A stretch of 42,246 nucleotides of DNA from a virus. Positions 7,702 to 16,194 of the stretch are shown piece by piece. How positions within the stretch are numbered: position 1 is the first letter of the stretch; each line of letters opens with the position of its first letter. The translations under genes and the position numbers were made by a program. Under the pieces are notes generated by a model. It was not told the origin of the DNA. It searched no databases and saw nothing but the letters and a program-made list of their open reading frames with translations. The DNA is taken from the IMG/VR virus record IMGVR_UViG_3300047388_000065, positions 1 through 42,246 of that record; one strand, written 5' to 3'.

Positions 7702-10700
7702 CGTTGGCGAACTCGTCGCCTACATGAGGTTGGACTCGGCCCAGTTCGATCAGGGTGTCCGCGCCGCGCAGACACAGATGACCGCAGCGGCGGGGTCGGC
7801 TGACCGGCTGGCCGGCGCGGTGGACACGTCGGCGGCGGCGTTGAGCAACGCTGGACGGTCGTCAGCGGTCGGGGCGCGCGGTACCGCGTCGTTCCGTGCC
7901 GCGCAACTGTCGGCGGTGGCGGCGACGGAACGGTACAACGCACTGCTGAATCAGGAGGGTGTGTCACTGGGGCGTCTCGCCTCTGCTGAGGCGACCGCGA
8001 TCCGCGCCAATGAGCGGGTCACCGCTACCACGCGGGCGGCGGCGGCGGCGCAGGCGAAACAGGTCGCGGCGATCCGGGAGACGAACACAGCGGCTGTAGC
8101 GACGCCGGGGCTGATGGCGCGCAGCGCGTCAGGGTTCGCGTCCGCAGGTAAAGCAGCGCTGGGGCTAGGTGCCCTGTTCGGTGCGTTCGAGTTGGCCCGT
8201 AAGGCGCTGGACGTGACGAAGCAGGCGAACGAGTTTCAGCGGGCGATGGTGCAGGTACAGACCAACGCTGACGTGACCGCCGCGGAAGTGCATAAAGCGG
8301 CCGGTGCCCTGCTGGCGATGGCGGGCCCGGTCGCCGCCGCGCCCGCCGATCTTGCGCTCGCCTGGTATCACGCCAAGAGCGTCGGGTTGGATTACGCGAA
8401 GTCGATCGAGACGACCCGCATCGCCGCGGAGGGTGCGCGGGTCGGTAACGCGAACCTCGAAGAAACGATGAACGCCCTCACGTCGACCGTCGCGTCCGGT
8501 ATCCCCGGTGTGAAGGACATGTCGGGCGCGATGGGTCAGCTGATCGCGATCGTCGGTTCCGGCGACATGAAACTGTCCGACCTCAACCAAGCACTCGGCT
8601 CCGGAATCCTCACTGTGGTCAAGGGTTACGGGTTGTCGTTGACGGATGTCGGCGCGGCGTTGGCGACGTTCGGTGACAACAACATCCGCGGCGCTCACGC
8701 GGCCACCATGCTCCGCATGGCGGTGCAGGCGATGGCTGTGCCGGCGAAGGCGGCATCAGCGCTCATCGGCGATCTGGGCCTCACCAGTGAGGGTTCCGCG
8801 AAAGCGCTCGAAAAGGTTCACCTGACCACGTCCACGCTCGCGAAGGACATGCAGACCGGCGGGTTGAACAAGGCGATTCTCGACCTGAAGAAGCATCTTG
8901 ACGCTGCGGGTGTGACCAGTGTGCAGGTCGGGCAAGTGTTGACGGAGATGTTTGGGAAGAAGGCCGGTCCCGGCATCGCTGTGCTGCTCGGGCAGGTTGA
9001 CCGGCTCGAGTCGAAGTTCAAGATCCTCCGCGACTCGAGTGCGTCGTTCGGTGACAAGTGGCAGGCCACCACGCAAACCGCGTCGTTCGCGCTCGCCTCG
9101 CTCGGCCACAAACTCGAAGCGCTCGGCATCACCCTCACACAGAAACTCGGGCCGGGGATCGCACAGTCCGCAACATGGCTCGGCACCACGATCCCGTCCG
9201 CGCTGCACACGCTGGAAGTGATCCTCGCCCCGCTGATCCACACGGTCGGCGTCGTGCTCGTCGGCGCATGGCAGGCGCTAAAGACCGTGCTGGGTGTCGT
9301 CGGGTCAACGCTGAGCGCAGTCGGCGGGTATTTGGCGCGGAACAAGGAACTGGTCAAGGGCGTCACGACCGCCGTGCTGCTCATGTGGGGCGCGTTCAAA
9401 GCGTATGAGGTCGCGCGGTTCGCGATCGTCGGCGTCACCGCACTGATAAACCGGCTCGGCGCGACCGCCGAGACGACCGCGATGAGACTGTCCACAACCA
9501 GCGGGATGCTCGGCGGGCTCGCCATCGGCATGACTGCCGCCGCGATCGGCGGGTTCGCGCTCGAGAACGCGATCGAAGGCAGCAACAACGCCCTCACCCG
9601 CGCCGGGGCGCTCGTCAAATCGTTCGCCGACGAGATCACCGCAGCGGACCAAGCACAGTCGACGTGGCGGGACATGTTGCAGCAGTCCAACGGTGTGCTG
9701 ACCGACAGCATCCGGCTCAGCATCGCCAAGCAGCTACAGGACGAAGGGCTCGCTGAGGCGACCGGGAAACTCGGTGTGTCCCTCAATGACGTGATCGACG
9801 CCGTGACGGGCTCCAATGAGTCGTTCACGCAACTGATGACGATCATGAAGCAGAACGGGACGCTGACCGGGCAGCAGGTTACCGGCCTGATCGAGTTGTA
9901 CGGCGCGTATCACACTGCGGGCCGTGAAGCGGGGCAACTGAACACCGTCACCGCGAAGCACACGATGACTGTCGCTGCTGATACGTCGGTGATGCAGTGG
10001 AACATCGACGCCCACGGGCGGCTCGTCGAAACGTCCGCGAAGGCCGGTTCGGCCTTGGACAACACCACGGGCGCAATGGCACGCCAAACCCTCGCCTCGA
10101 CGATCCTGAAGAACGCGATCGACGCCCTGAACGGCGTGAACCTGTCTATCGAGTCAACCAGTGACGCGCTCAGCATCGCGCTCGGGAACCTCGCCAACCA
10201 CACCGCGCTCGCCGCGGGCGCGAACGGGAAAGTGTCCCGCTCACTCGACCAGTCGACGGTGGCGGGTGCGACGAACCGGCAGATGCTCGTCAGCCTCATC
10301 CAGGCCGCGAAAGACGAGGCGCAAGCGGTCGCGGACCAGGCGAAGGCGCACGGCTACGGGCTGCCCGCCGCGTTGAAGGCCGGTAACGCCGCGTTGGCAG
10401 CCAACGAGGAAAAGATCCGCGCCGCTGCGAGAGCGGCAGGCTTGAACGCCGATCAGGTGAACGCGCTCATCAACAGCATCGGGAAGCTCGCGATCATCCA
10501 CGTCCCCACCCCGAAACCGAAGATCGACCCGAAGCCGGCGCAGACACAGATCCAGAAATTGCAGGCCGAAATCAACGCGATCCGGCAAGGGAAAGTCCCC
10601 GGCCTGACCGTCGACATTGAAGCCGCGTATCAGCGGATCAAATACTTGGAGTCGCTGATCGCCGGGTTGAAGGGCGTCACGATCGGCATCAACGCCGGGT

Positions 10701-10891
10701 TCGTCGGCCCCGGCTCCTCCACCTACCGGTCACAGGTGCCGACCGCCCCCGCGATCGGCGGCCTGATCGGCGCTAAGCCGTCACCGACGAGCATCACCGT
10801 CAATCAGGTCATCAACAACCCGCTACAGGTCCCGTACACCACGTCCGGGCCTGCCGGTATCCGTTACGCCTCGACGGGGCTCGCGCGATGA
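7682..10891 (+). CDS. Tape measure protein
   Basis: 1069 residues, the longest gene here. It sets tail length and is likely involved in DNA passage at infection. The N-terminal segment (VGELVAYMRLDSAQFDQGVR) and the domain at about 185-360 (FQRAMVQVQTNADV, then the GSGILTVVKGYGLSLTDVG region) match TP901-type tape measures. Hydrophobic segments occur near residues 155-175, 505-550, 555-590 and 605-625. A proline/lysine-rich segment near 945 (PTPKPKIDPKPAQ) precedes a short helix. At roughly 0.15 nm per residue a tail of about 160 nm is expected. The GTG start overlaps the chaperone extension. Confidence 0.95.
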   Translation: MSPIPVSVGELVAYMRLDSAQFDQGVRAAQTQMTAAAGSADRLAGAVDTSAAALSNAGRSSAVGARGTASFRAAQLSAVAATERYNALLNQEGVSLGRLASAEATAIRANERVTATTRAAAAAQAKQVAAIRETNTAAVATPGLMARSASGFASAGKAALGLGALFGAFELARKALDVTKQANEFQRAMVQVQTNADVTAAEVHKAAGALLAMAGPVAAAPADLALAWYHAKSVGLDYAKSIETTRIAAEGARVGNANLEETMNALTSTVASGIPGVKDMSGAMGQLIAIVGSGDMKLSDLNQALGSGILTVVKGYGLSLTDVGAALATFGDNNIRGAHAATMLRMAVQAMAVPAKAASALIGDLGLTSEGSAKALEKVHLTTSTLAKDMQTGGLNKAILDLKKHLDAAGVTSVQVGQVLTEMFGKKAGPGIAVLLGQVDRLESKFKILRDSSASFGDKWQATTQTASFALASLGHKLEALGITLTQKLGPGIAQSATWLGTTIPSALHTLEVILAPLIHTVGVVLVGAWQALKTVLGVVGSTLSAVGGYLARNKELVKGVTTAVLLMWGAFKAYEVARFAIVGVTALINRLGATAETTAMRLSTTSGMLGGLAIGMTAAAIGGFALENAIEGSNNALTRAGALVKSFADEITAADQAQSTWRDMLQQSNGVLTDSIRLSIAKQLQDEGLAEATGKLGVSLNDVIDAVTGSNESFTQLMTIMKQNGTLTGQQVTGLIELYGAYHTAGREAGQLNTVTAKHTMTVAADTSVMQWNIDAHGRLVETSAKAGSALDNTTGAMARQTLASTILKNAIDALNGVNLSIESTSDALSIALGNLANHTALAAGANGKVSRSLDQSTVAGATNRQMLVSLIQAAKDEAQAVADQAKAHGYGLPAALKAGNAALAANEEKIRAAARAAGLNADQVNALINSIGKLAIIHVPTPKPKIDPKPAQTQIQKLQAEINAIRQGKVPGLTVDIEAAYQRIKYLESLIAGLKGVTIGINAGFVGPGSSTYRSQVPTAPAIGGLIGAKPSPTSITVNQVINNPLQVPYTTSGPAGIRYASTGLAR

Positions 10892-11355
10892 GCAGCCCAC
10901 CGGACACGCTGCTGATCGACGGCACCGACATCCGCTCCGTCGCGGGGGTGGAGATCGTCGGCGACATGAACCTGTTCGCACCGGGCACGCGCCGCGGCAA
11001 CGACGATGTTGTGCCGGGGCAGCGGGGAATGCTCGCAGCACCGGGACTCGTGCTCGATGCTTATGCGTTCACGGTCGATTTGAAGATCAAGGCTGCGAAC
11101 CGCGGCCAACGTGACGCCTATATCCTCGCGCTCGGCGCGCTGCTGGTCGGCACGAACAATGACGGGCTGATTGGGCTCACGCGCCGTCTCGCGAACAGTA
11201 GCGACACCGGTTACGACTCGTACACCGCGCAAGGCCGTTTCGTCACCGGCCTGAACTTCCAGGTAGTCAACCCCGGCATGGCGCAGACGCAGCTCCAATT
11301 CTTGAATCTGTCGGGCGCGTGGAAGAACGCGTCGAACGTGTGGATCATCCCGTGA
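10888..11355 (+). CDS. Distal-tail (Dit-like) minor tail protein
   Basis: 155 residues, beta-rich (LLIDGTDIRSVAGVEIVGDM, then RGNDDVVPGQRG). It follows the tape measure through an ATGA overlap, the position of the distal tail protein that forms the ring linking tail tube and baseplate hub. The RGNDDVVPGQRGML segment resembles the GxxGxxLxP-type loop seen in actinophage Dit proteins. It lacks an extra carbohydrate-binding insertion. Assignment is from order and pattern. Confidence 0.7.
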   Translation: MSSPPDTLLIDGTDIRSVAGVEIVGDMNLFAPGTRRGNDDVVPGQRGMLAAPGLVLDAYAFTVDLKIKAANRGQRDAYILALGALLVGTNNDGLIGLTRRLANSSDTGYDSYTAQGRFVTGLNFQVVNPGMAQTQLQFLNLSGAWKNASNVWIIP

Positions 11356-11371
11356 CTAGAGGCGGTTTCTG

Positions 11372-11791
11372 ATGGCTCTCGGATTCTCAGCCGCAACGTG
11401 GGACGCCATCTACCTCGCCCTCGTCCAAAACGTCCCCTGGTCAGTGCCCACACCGTTCATCAAGGTCCACATCGGTGACCCTGGCGGGGCCGGGACGGCT
11501 AACCCTGCAGCCGAGACACTGCGGCTCGCGTTGCTGGCGGCGTTCGCGTCGGCGACGCCAGGCGATGACGGCTCCGGGTTGAAGGAGCAGATCCAGAACA
11601 GTGCTGCCGCCCTCATATGGTCGTCCCCGCCGTCCGCGGAAACGTGGTCCCACTGGTCGATGTGGACCGCCTCGAGCGGCGGGACTTTCGTCATGTCCGG
11701 CATCGTCGTGACACCGGTCGCAGTCAGTATCGGCGTGCCCGCGACGATCCCGATCAGTCACCTGACGATCAAGGGCACGAAGGCGTCGTAG
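11372..11791 (+). CDS. Small tail fibre-family protein
   Basis: 139 residues. The segment KVHIGDPGGAGTANPAAET, followed by alternating hydrophobic strands and a late WSMWTASSGGTF motif, matches a widespread family of small phage tail fibre proteins. The gene at 17562 belongs to the same broad type, so this phage carries two divergent copies. It stands alone between the Dit-like gene and the hub gene. Exact role in the tail tip is unknown. Confidence 0.65.
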   Translation: MALGFSAATWDAIYLALVQNVPWSVPTPFIKVHIGDPGGAGTANPAAETLRLALLAAFASATPGDDGSGLKEQIQNSAAALIWSSPPSAETWSHWSMWTASSGGTFVMSGIVVTPVAVSIGVPATIPISHLTIKGTKAS

Positions 11792-11792
11792 C

Positions 11793-13574
11793 ATGCCCAA
11801 CTTCGACGGGCTCGCCGACCTCGGAACCGTCGAAGGTGACGCTTCGATCTGGCCCGCGTTCGACACCCTCGCCGACCTCGGTGGCGTTGACGGCGGCGCG
11901 GACTTCGGGGCCACCACGTTCGACGGGCTCGCCGACCTCGGTGGCGTTGAGGGTGTCGGGATGCTCGGCGTCGGCCCGAACCTACCCGCGGTACTTCCCC
12001 CCGTCGTGGCGCTCTACGACGAAGACGCCCAGTACATCTGCTCGATGACCGGAACCAACGGCATCCAATTCCAGGTGCAAGTGTCGGCACCGGGTTCGCT
12101 GTCGTGCCGCGTCCCTTTGGATGCGTCCTACGCCTCGGACGTGCACCGCAAACGGTGGCTGAAAGTGTTCTGGAAAGGCGCGGCACGTCAGGCCGCACGG
12201 ATCGACTCCGACGGCACGGATGTCGCGGTCGACGGCCGGATCTGGCGCGAATACTCCCAGATCCCCGGCGCGATGAACGCCCTCGCCGACGTGACGGTCT
12301 ACCCCGAGTACGGGTTGGATCGGCCGGCGGATACGCAGCGGGCGTTCGGGTTCATGTCAGCGTTCGGGCACTGGTTCACATCCGGCAACTGGACCGCCGC
12401 GCAAGGCTTCCCGTACTCCGATGACACGGGTTGGCGGAAGGGCAAACCTGGCGGGTTCGCCGACATGGACCCGTGGTGGATCGCGAAAAACGGGCCATAC
12501 AACGTTGAGGCGGAAGGGCAGGCGCAATATTTCTGGCGCCGCTTCTCCAACGGCTACTCGATGTCGTGGCAACTGTTCGCCACCGCCGACGACTTCCTGT
12601 CCGTGTGGGTGGACGGTTTGCAGGTCATGGCGCCGCCGCAGCAGGCTGCCGGGGCGTGGCGCACCGCGAACCTCGTCACCGGCACCTGGGTCGCTGGTGA
12701 GCATGTGATCGCCTGCTCTGTCGGCAACGCCAGGCATGACTATCAGGACAACGCGATGGCGCTGATTCTCGGGGTGCAGCAGATCGACAGCAAGACGGGG
12801 AAGGTGATCGCGAACCATTGGGCGACCACCGATGACCGTTGGCAAGTGTCGGACGTGTACCCGGGCTGGTACCGGGGCATGATCCCGCGGCAACTGCTGC
12901 TCGAGGGCCTGGCTCGGGGCGTGAAGGCGGCGGAAGTGATCTCGGTCGGTTATGGGCCTTTCACCGACTCGCGTGGCGCGGCGTGGACGGACACGCCTGG
13001 CGAGTATCAGTTCGGGATCGGGTCGACCGTGCTGGACGCGATCACGCAAATGGCGCCGCTCGGCCCTGACTACACGGTCAGTGCGTCTGATCTGAGCCTG
13101 AACGCCTACGTCCGGTTAGGCACTGATCGTTCCGGCAGTGTGGCGTTGCAGTTGGGTAAGGACGGCGGCGGGATCATCACGCACCGTGTCGACGTGGTGC
13201 ACGGCCGGTTCAATGTCGCCCTGACGCAGCTCGCTGACGGCCGCTACGTCGAACAGTCCGATTCCGGGTCAGTGTCGCTGTATGGGCGGGCTGAGGTTGG
13301 GGTGTCGCTCGGCTCCACCGGCAACCCCGGCACGGGTAACGACACGGTTGCCGCGCAGATCGCGGAGAGTGCGCATCAGGCGATCACGTTCACCACGACC
13401 CATTCTGATCTGACTGGGCCGCAGCCGTTCACGAGCTACCACCTGGGGGATTCGATCACCGTCCCCGACGAGACCGCGACCGGCACCTACAAGGCGCGAG
13501 TCATCGCGATCACGGTGGACTTCACTGGTGAGCGCCCCGTCATCACGCCCGAGTTGAGTTACGACCCGTCATGA
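11793..13574 (+). CDS. Minor tail protein (tail-tip hub) with N-terminal triple repeat
   Basis: 593 residues. Residues about 4-62 hold three copies of a roughly 20-residue unit (FDGLADLGTVEG, FDTLADLGGVDG, FDGLADLGGVEG), also visible as near-identical DNA. The remaining part has a hub-like region (LYDEDAQYICSM, then RVPLDASYASDVHRK), a central Trp-rich lectin-like section (about 190-330) and a C-terminal beta region (FTSYHLGDSITVPDETATGT). Size and position fit the tail-associated hub or Tal-type protein. No peptidase motif is evident. Confidence 0.75.
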   Translation: MPNFDGLADLGTVEGDASIWPAFDTLADLGGVDGGADFGATTFDGLADLGGVEGVGMLGVGPNLPAVLPPVVALYDEDAQYICSMTGTNGIQFQVQVSAPGSLSCRVPLDASYASDVHRKRWLKVFWKGAARQAARIDSDGTDVAVDGRIWREYSQIPGAMNALADVTVYPEYGLDRPADTQRAFGFMSAFGHWFTSGNWTAAQGFPYSDDTGWRKGKPGGFADMDPWWIAKNGPYNVEAEGQAQYFWRRFSNGYSMSWQLFATADDFLSVWVDGLQVMAPPQQAAGAWRTANLVTGTWVAGEHVIACSVGNARHDYQDNAMALILGVQQIDSKTGKVIANHWATTDDRWQVSDVYPGWYRGMIPRQLLLEGLARGVKAAEVISVGYGPFTDSRGAAWTDTPGEYQFGIGSTVLDAITQMAPLGPDYTVSASDLSLNAYVRLGTDRSGSVALQLGKDGGGIITHRVDVVHGRFNVALTQLADGRYVEQSDSGSVSLYGRAEVGVSLGSTGNPGTGNDTVAAQIAESAHQAITFTTTHSDLTGPQPFTSYHLGDSITVPDETATGTYKARVIAITVDFTGERPVITPELSYDPS

Positions 13575-13846
13575 CGCTTCCACGGAGGTTGCGGCCAGGT
13601 TCGGACGAGCGGCAACTCGCGATCAACAAGACCGCGGGAGTGCTGTCCGCTCGGGGAGGGGTCCCGTCCGCGCGGCCCGTGCAGATGGGGCAGGCAGCGC
13701 AGTTCCTCACCGGCAACATCCAGATCATCGTCCACGGCGATGACAACACCGTGGAGCGGCCGGTCGCTGACCTCGTGTTCTGGGTTGGTGCCGCGACACC
13801 GGACAACGGCCTCGATTTCGACCTGTGGTATCCGGCTGACATCTGA
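13571..13846 (+). CDS. Small minor tail protein, function unknown
   Basis: 91 residues, overlapping the hub gene (ATGA) and the next gene (one base shared between stop and start). The first 30 residues are basic; the second half is beta-rich (NIQIIVHGDDNTVERPV, VFWVGAATPDNG). I do not recognise a family. The tight coupling places it with the tail-tip proteins. Confidence 0.65.
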   Translation: MTLPRRLRPGSDERQLAINKTAGVLSARGGVPSARPVQMGQAAQFLTGNIQIIVHGDDNTVERPVADLVFWVGAATPDNGLDFDLWYPADI

Positions 13847-14577
13847 TGCCGACATCGACCGTCAAGTTCGTCGACTTCAACATCGACCCGCTACCGTCCC
13901 CGAGCCTGATTAGCGGCGCGTCAAGCGTGAGCCGCGGCACAGTCATCGGCTCAGGAAACGTGCTCGACACCGCGGACGGCGACGCGTCCTACATCACGAT
14001 TGGAGAGTCGGCCGGTGACTTTTCGGTCGTGACATTCCGCGCGGTCTGCGACCCACCGATCCCGCCAGGCTCGGTCATTCAACCCGGTGGCCTGCCTGAC
14101 GCGGAGGTAGATTATGCGGCCTTCCAAGAGCAGATGCGTTATCTGGTTGCGCCAACGATGCCGTCCGTCCCGCCGAATGCGCCGATAAGTCCACGGTTCA
14201 TCATCTTTAGTAGCAGCGGCACATGGTGCGGCGGGTCGGCAACTGAAGGTCGCTCGAACGCCAACACTGCATGGGGCACGTCATATTGGGATCAGACCAA
14301 CGCAGGCACCACAGGTGGCCCGCCCGTTTTTAGTTTCTCTCTAGGGCTATTTGAGGCAGGCTTCTTCGCTTTCCCTGGCCCCACCGACTATTTCTTCGTC
14401 TACACGAATGAGGGCGACGGACTCGCTATCAGCCAGATCGTCGGACAGATCACATGGCAACCAGGCGCAGTCGCCTGGCACACGGTTGGCGGCAACTTCG
14501 CCACGGTCGGCGGGGTGACGCCGCAGATATTCACACCGGGTGTCGGCTGGGTCGATGTTGTCGACGGACCCGCATAG
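13846..14577 (+). CDS. Putative minor tail protein, function unknown
   Basis: 243 residues, rich in Gly, Ser, Thr, Pro and aromatics, with a likely beta-sandwich pattern (FSVVTFRAVCDPPIPPG, FFVYTNEGDGLAISQIVGQI). Its coding sequence looks less GC-biased around 14100-14350 than its neighbours, which may reflect recent exchange, as expected for host-facing tail proteins. It is coupled to the upstream gene. I recognise no enzymatic motif; it may be a receptor-facing tip protein. Confidence 0.65.
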   Translation: MPTSTVKFVDFNIDPLPSPSLISGASSVSRGTVIGSGNVLDTADGDASYITIGESAGDFSVVTFRAVCDPPIPPGSVIQPGGLPDAEVDYAAFQEQMRYLVAPTMPSVPPNAPISPRFIIFSSSGTWCGGSATEGRSNANTAWGTSYWDQTNAGTTGGPPVFSFSLGLFEAGFFAFPGPTDYFFVYTNEGDGLAISQIVGQITWQPGAVAWHTVGGNFATVGGVTPQIFTPGVGWVDVVDGPA

Positions 14578-14673
14578 TTCGCAAGGTTCGGGGGGTGTCC
14601 AAGCGCCTGACAGTGTGCGCGCCAACACGAAGAGGGAGCGGCGATGTGCACGGTCTCCGATGAGGCGGAATGA

Positions 14674-14883
14674 GTGACGCGGCGGCGCTGGCGAATCAGC
14701 CTGACACGGGACCTGATCTTGTATATCGTCGCGCTCTCTGGATTGATCTACGAGATCGTGAACCCGGGCAGCAACGAGTCAGAAGTGATAACCGGCTGCG
14801 TGGCGATCCTGCTCTCGCCGGTAGCGCTGAACGACGACAGGCGGCGCCTAAGACGACGGCGACGCCAGGACGACGAGCCATGA
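14674..14883 (+). CDS. Small membrane protein of the lysis region
   Basis: 69 residues: a basic N-terminus (MTRRRWRISLTRD), a membrane segment (LILYIVALSGLIYEIV), a second weakly hydrophobic stretch (VITGCVAILLSPVAL) and a very basic tail. It could be a two-segment holin-like protein. The GTG start follows a mini-frame of nine codons (14644-14673) and the stop overlaps the next ATG (ATGA), so it heads a string of short membrane-protein genes leading to the endolysin. Confidence 0.65.
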   Translation: MTRRRWRISLTRDLILYIVALSGLIYEIVNPGSNESEVITGCVAILLSPVALNDDRRRLRRRRRQDDEP

Positions 14884-14966
14884 TCCGTTTGCTGCACGAC
14901 TACCCCGAAACGTCTGTGCTGCTGCTGCTGACGCTGATCGCGATCCTGATCGAGATCCTGGCATGA
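14880..14966 (+). CDS. Very short membrane peptide (28 residues)
   Basis: An open frame MIRLLHDYPETS followed by a pure Leu/Ile/Val membrane segment of about 16 residues. It overlaps the upstream stop and the downstream start by four bases each (ATGA), which strongly suggests it is translated in the operon. Short single-pass peptides of this kind can modulate holins. No homology is claimed. Confidence 0.6.
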   Translation: MIRLLHDYPETSVLLLLTLIAILIEILA

Positions 14967-15622
14967 CCGAGCCCGAACTCCCGGCGCGGTCGGTGGTTGG
15001 GCCGTGGCTGCGACGGCATTGGGCTGCGCTCGTTGAGTGGTGGCACGACCGGCCGTTCTTCTCCGCGCTGGTCGTGATGGCGTTGATCGCGTCGGCGGGA
15101 TGGTGGTCGATCGCGAACATTCTCGACCGGCAGAACACCGACGAACTCTGTCTGCGTAGCGTTGTGGCGGCGCAGATCGACCGCTCCGCCACGCTGTCGA
15201 AGCTGGACGCGGAGCGGACGGCGGCGGCGAAGAACCGGCAGGCGTGGACGACGGATCAGCAGAGGCTGTTCGAGCGTGCACTGTTGCCGTTGACGAAGCC
15301 GCAGACGCTGCAACTTCGCCGCAGTTTCAAGCACGCGCTAGACGGCTATCTGGCTGCTGACTCGCTCTGGCAGCGGCTCAACAGCGAGTACATGGTCGCG
15401 GCGAAGCGTCAGCCGGTGCCGAAACTGTCGTGCGACTCGCGCAACCTCGACAAACCGATCCCGGCTGTGACCAGGACGAAGACGTTGCGGGTGACGAGCA
15501 CGATGCCTGCACCGAAGGCGAAGACGATCCGTAGGACGAGCACTGTCACGCGCCCTGGCCCCGTCGAGACGAGGACGGCAACGGTGACCGTCACGGCGCC
15601 GCCGGGAAAACATCGGCGGTGA
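14963..15622 (+). CDS. Single-pass membrane protein with long Thr/Pro-rich C-terminal domain
   Basis: 219 residues. One membrane segment at about 32-52 (FFSALVVMALIASAGWW) is followed by a helical region with conserved Cys and Lys/Arg/Ala-rich coiled character, then a basic Thr/Pro/Val-rich tail (about 155-219). The topology (N-in, large outer domain) could suit a spanin-like or wall-interacting lysis accessory, but actinophages rarely need spanins, so the role is open. It is coupled to the 28-residue peptide upstream. Confidence 0.65.
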   Translation: MTEPELPARSVVGPWLRRHWAALVEWWHDRPFFSALVVMALIASAGWWSIANILDRQNTDELCLRSVVAAQIDRSATLSKLDAERTAAAKNRQAWTTDQQRLFERALLPLTKPQTLQLRRSFKHALDGYLAADSLWQRLNSEYMVAAKRQPVPKLSCDSRNLDKPIPAVTRTKTLRVTSTMPAPKAKTIRRTSTVTRPGPVETRTATVTVTAPPGKHRR

Positions 15623-15691
15623 CGAGCCCGTCGCCATGCCCGATAGCGATCAACGGCGTGTGCATCACACTCCCACCGCTCGGAGGCTGAC

Positions 15692-15769
15692 ATGCCCCGC
15701 TGGGTAGCGATCCTGTTCGGCATCCTTCTCATCCTGCTGATCCTCGGCATACTCGGCGCCCACATCTGA
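15692..15769 (+). CDS. Very short membrane peptide (25 residues)
   Basis: MPRWVAILFG followed by an Ile/Leu-rich segment to a stop that overlaps the next ATG (TGATG). A good GGAGG site lies 6 bases upstream of the start. It is nearly all membrane segment and is one of several tiny holin-region peptides here. Real translation is likely from the ribosome site and coupling. Confidence 0.6.
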   Translation: MPRWVAILFGILLILLILGILGAHI

Positions 15770-16191
15770 TGGCTGGCACCGATTGGACAGTCGACACCCT
15801 CAAAGAGCACTTCGACTCCCTGCGCATCGCTGACGGAATCGCCCTCAAAGCCGCGCTCGACGCCGCAGAGAAAGCCACGGCCGCAGCACTTGCCGCCGTC
15901 GACAAAGCCAACACCGTCGAGAAGGTAACCACCGACCAACGACTGCATCTGCTCAACGAACTCCGTTCCGGCGTCGCAACGCTGGCCGCGCTCGAGGCGT
16001 TGGAGAAGGTCGTACAGGACTTGACAGTCCGGGTCGTTCGGCTCGAGGAATCGAATTCCAGTGCAAGCGAGCAAGTGACCCGTACCAGCTCGTCACGCCA
16101 GTTGCAGGTTCTCGTCGGCGGTCTCGCGGTCGGGTTCCTGACAGCGATCATCGCGCTGATCGCTGTCGTCCTCAAAGCGAAAGGTCTCTAG
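15769..16191 (+). CDS. Holin-like / XhlA-like membrane protein
   Basis: 140 residues: a helical, Ala-rich coiled-coil region from about 20 to 100 (ALKAALDAAEKATAAALAAV, ALEALEKVVQDLTVRVVRLE) and one C-terminal membrane segment at about 113-136 (VLVGGLAVGFLTAIIALIAV) with a short basic end. This coiled-coil plus tail anchor layout recalls hemolysin XhlA-type lysis accessory proteins. It lies directly before the endolysin gene, three bases apart. Confidence 0.7.
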   Translation: MAGTDWTVDTLKEHFDSLRIADGIALKAALDAAEKATAAALAAVDKANTVEKVTTDQRLHLLNELRSGVATLAALEALEKVVQDLTVRVVRLEESNSSASEQVTRTSSSRQLQVLVGGLAVGFLTAIIALIAVVLKAKGL

Positions 16192-16194
16192 CCG

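Noticed and set aside
8818-9846. Minus-strand open frame of 342 codons
   Set aside because: Antisense shadow of the tape-measure gene; Ser/Ala/Val-rich with no start signal.
14644-14673. Nine-codon mini-frame with an AGGGAG site before the lysis region
   Set aside because: Too short to support as a gene; it may act only as a translational leader for the GTG at 14674.
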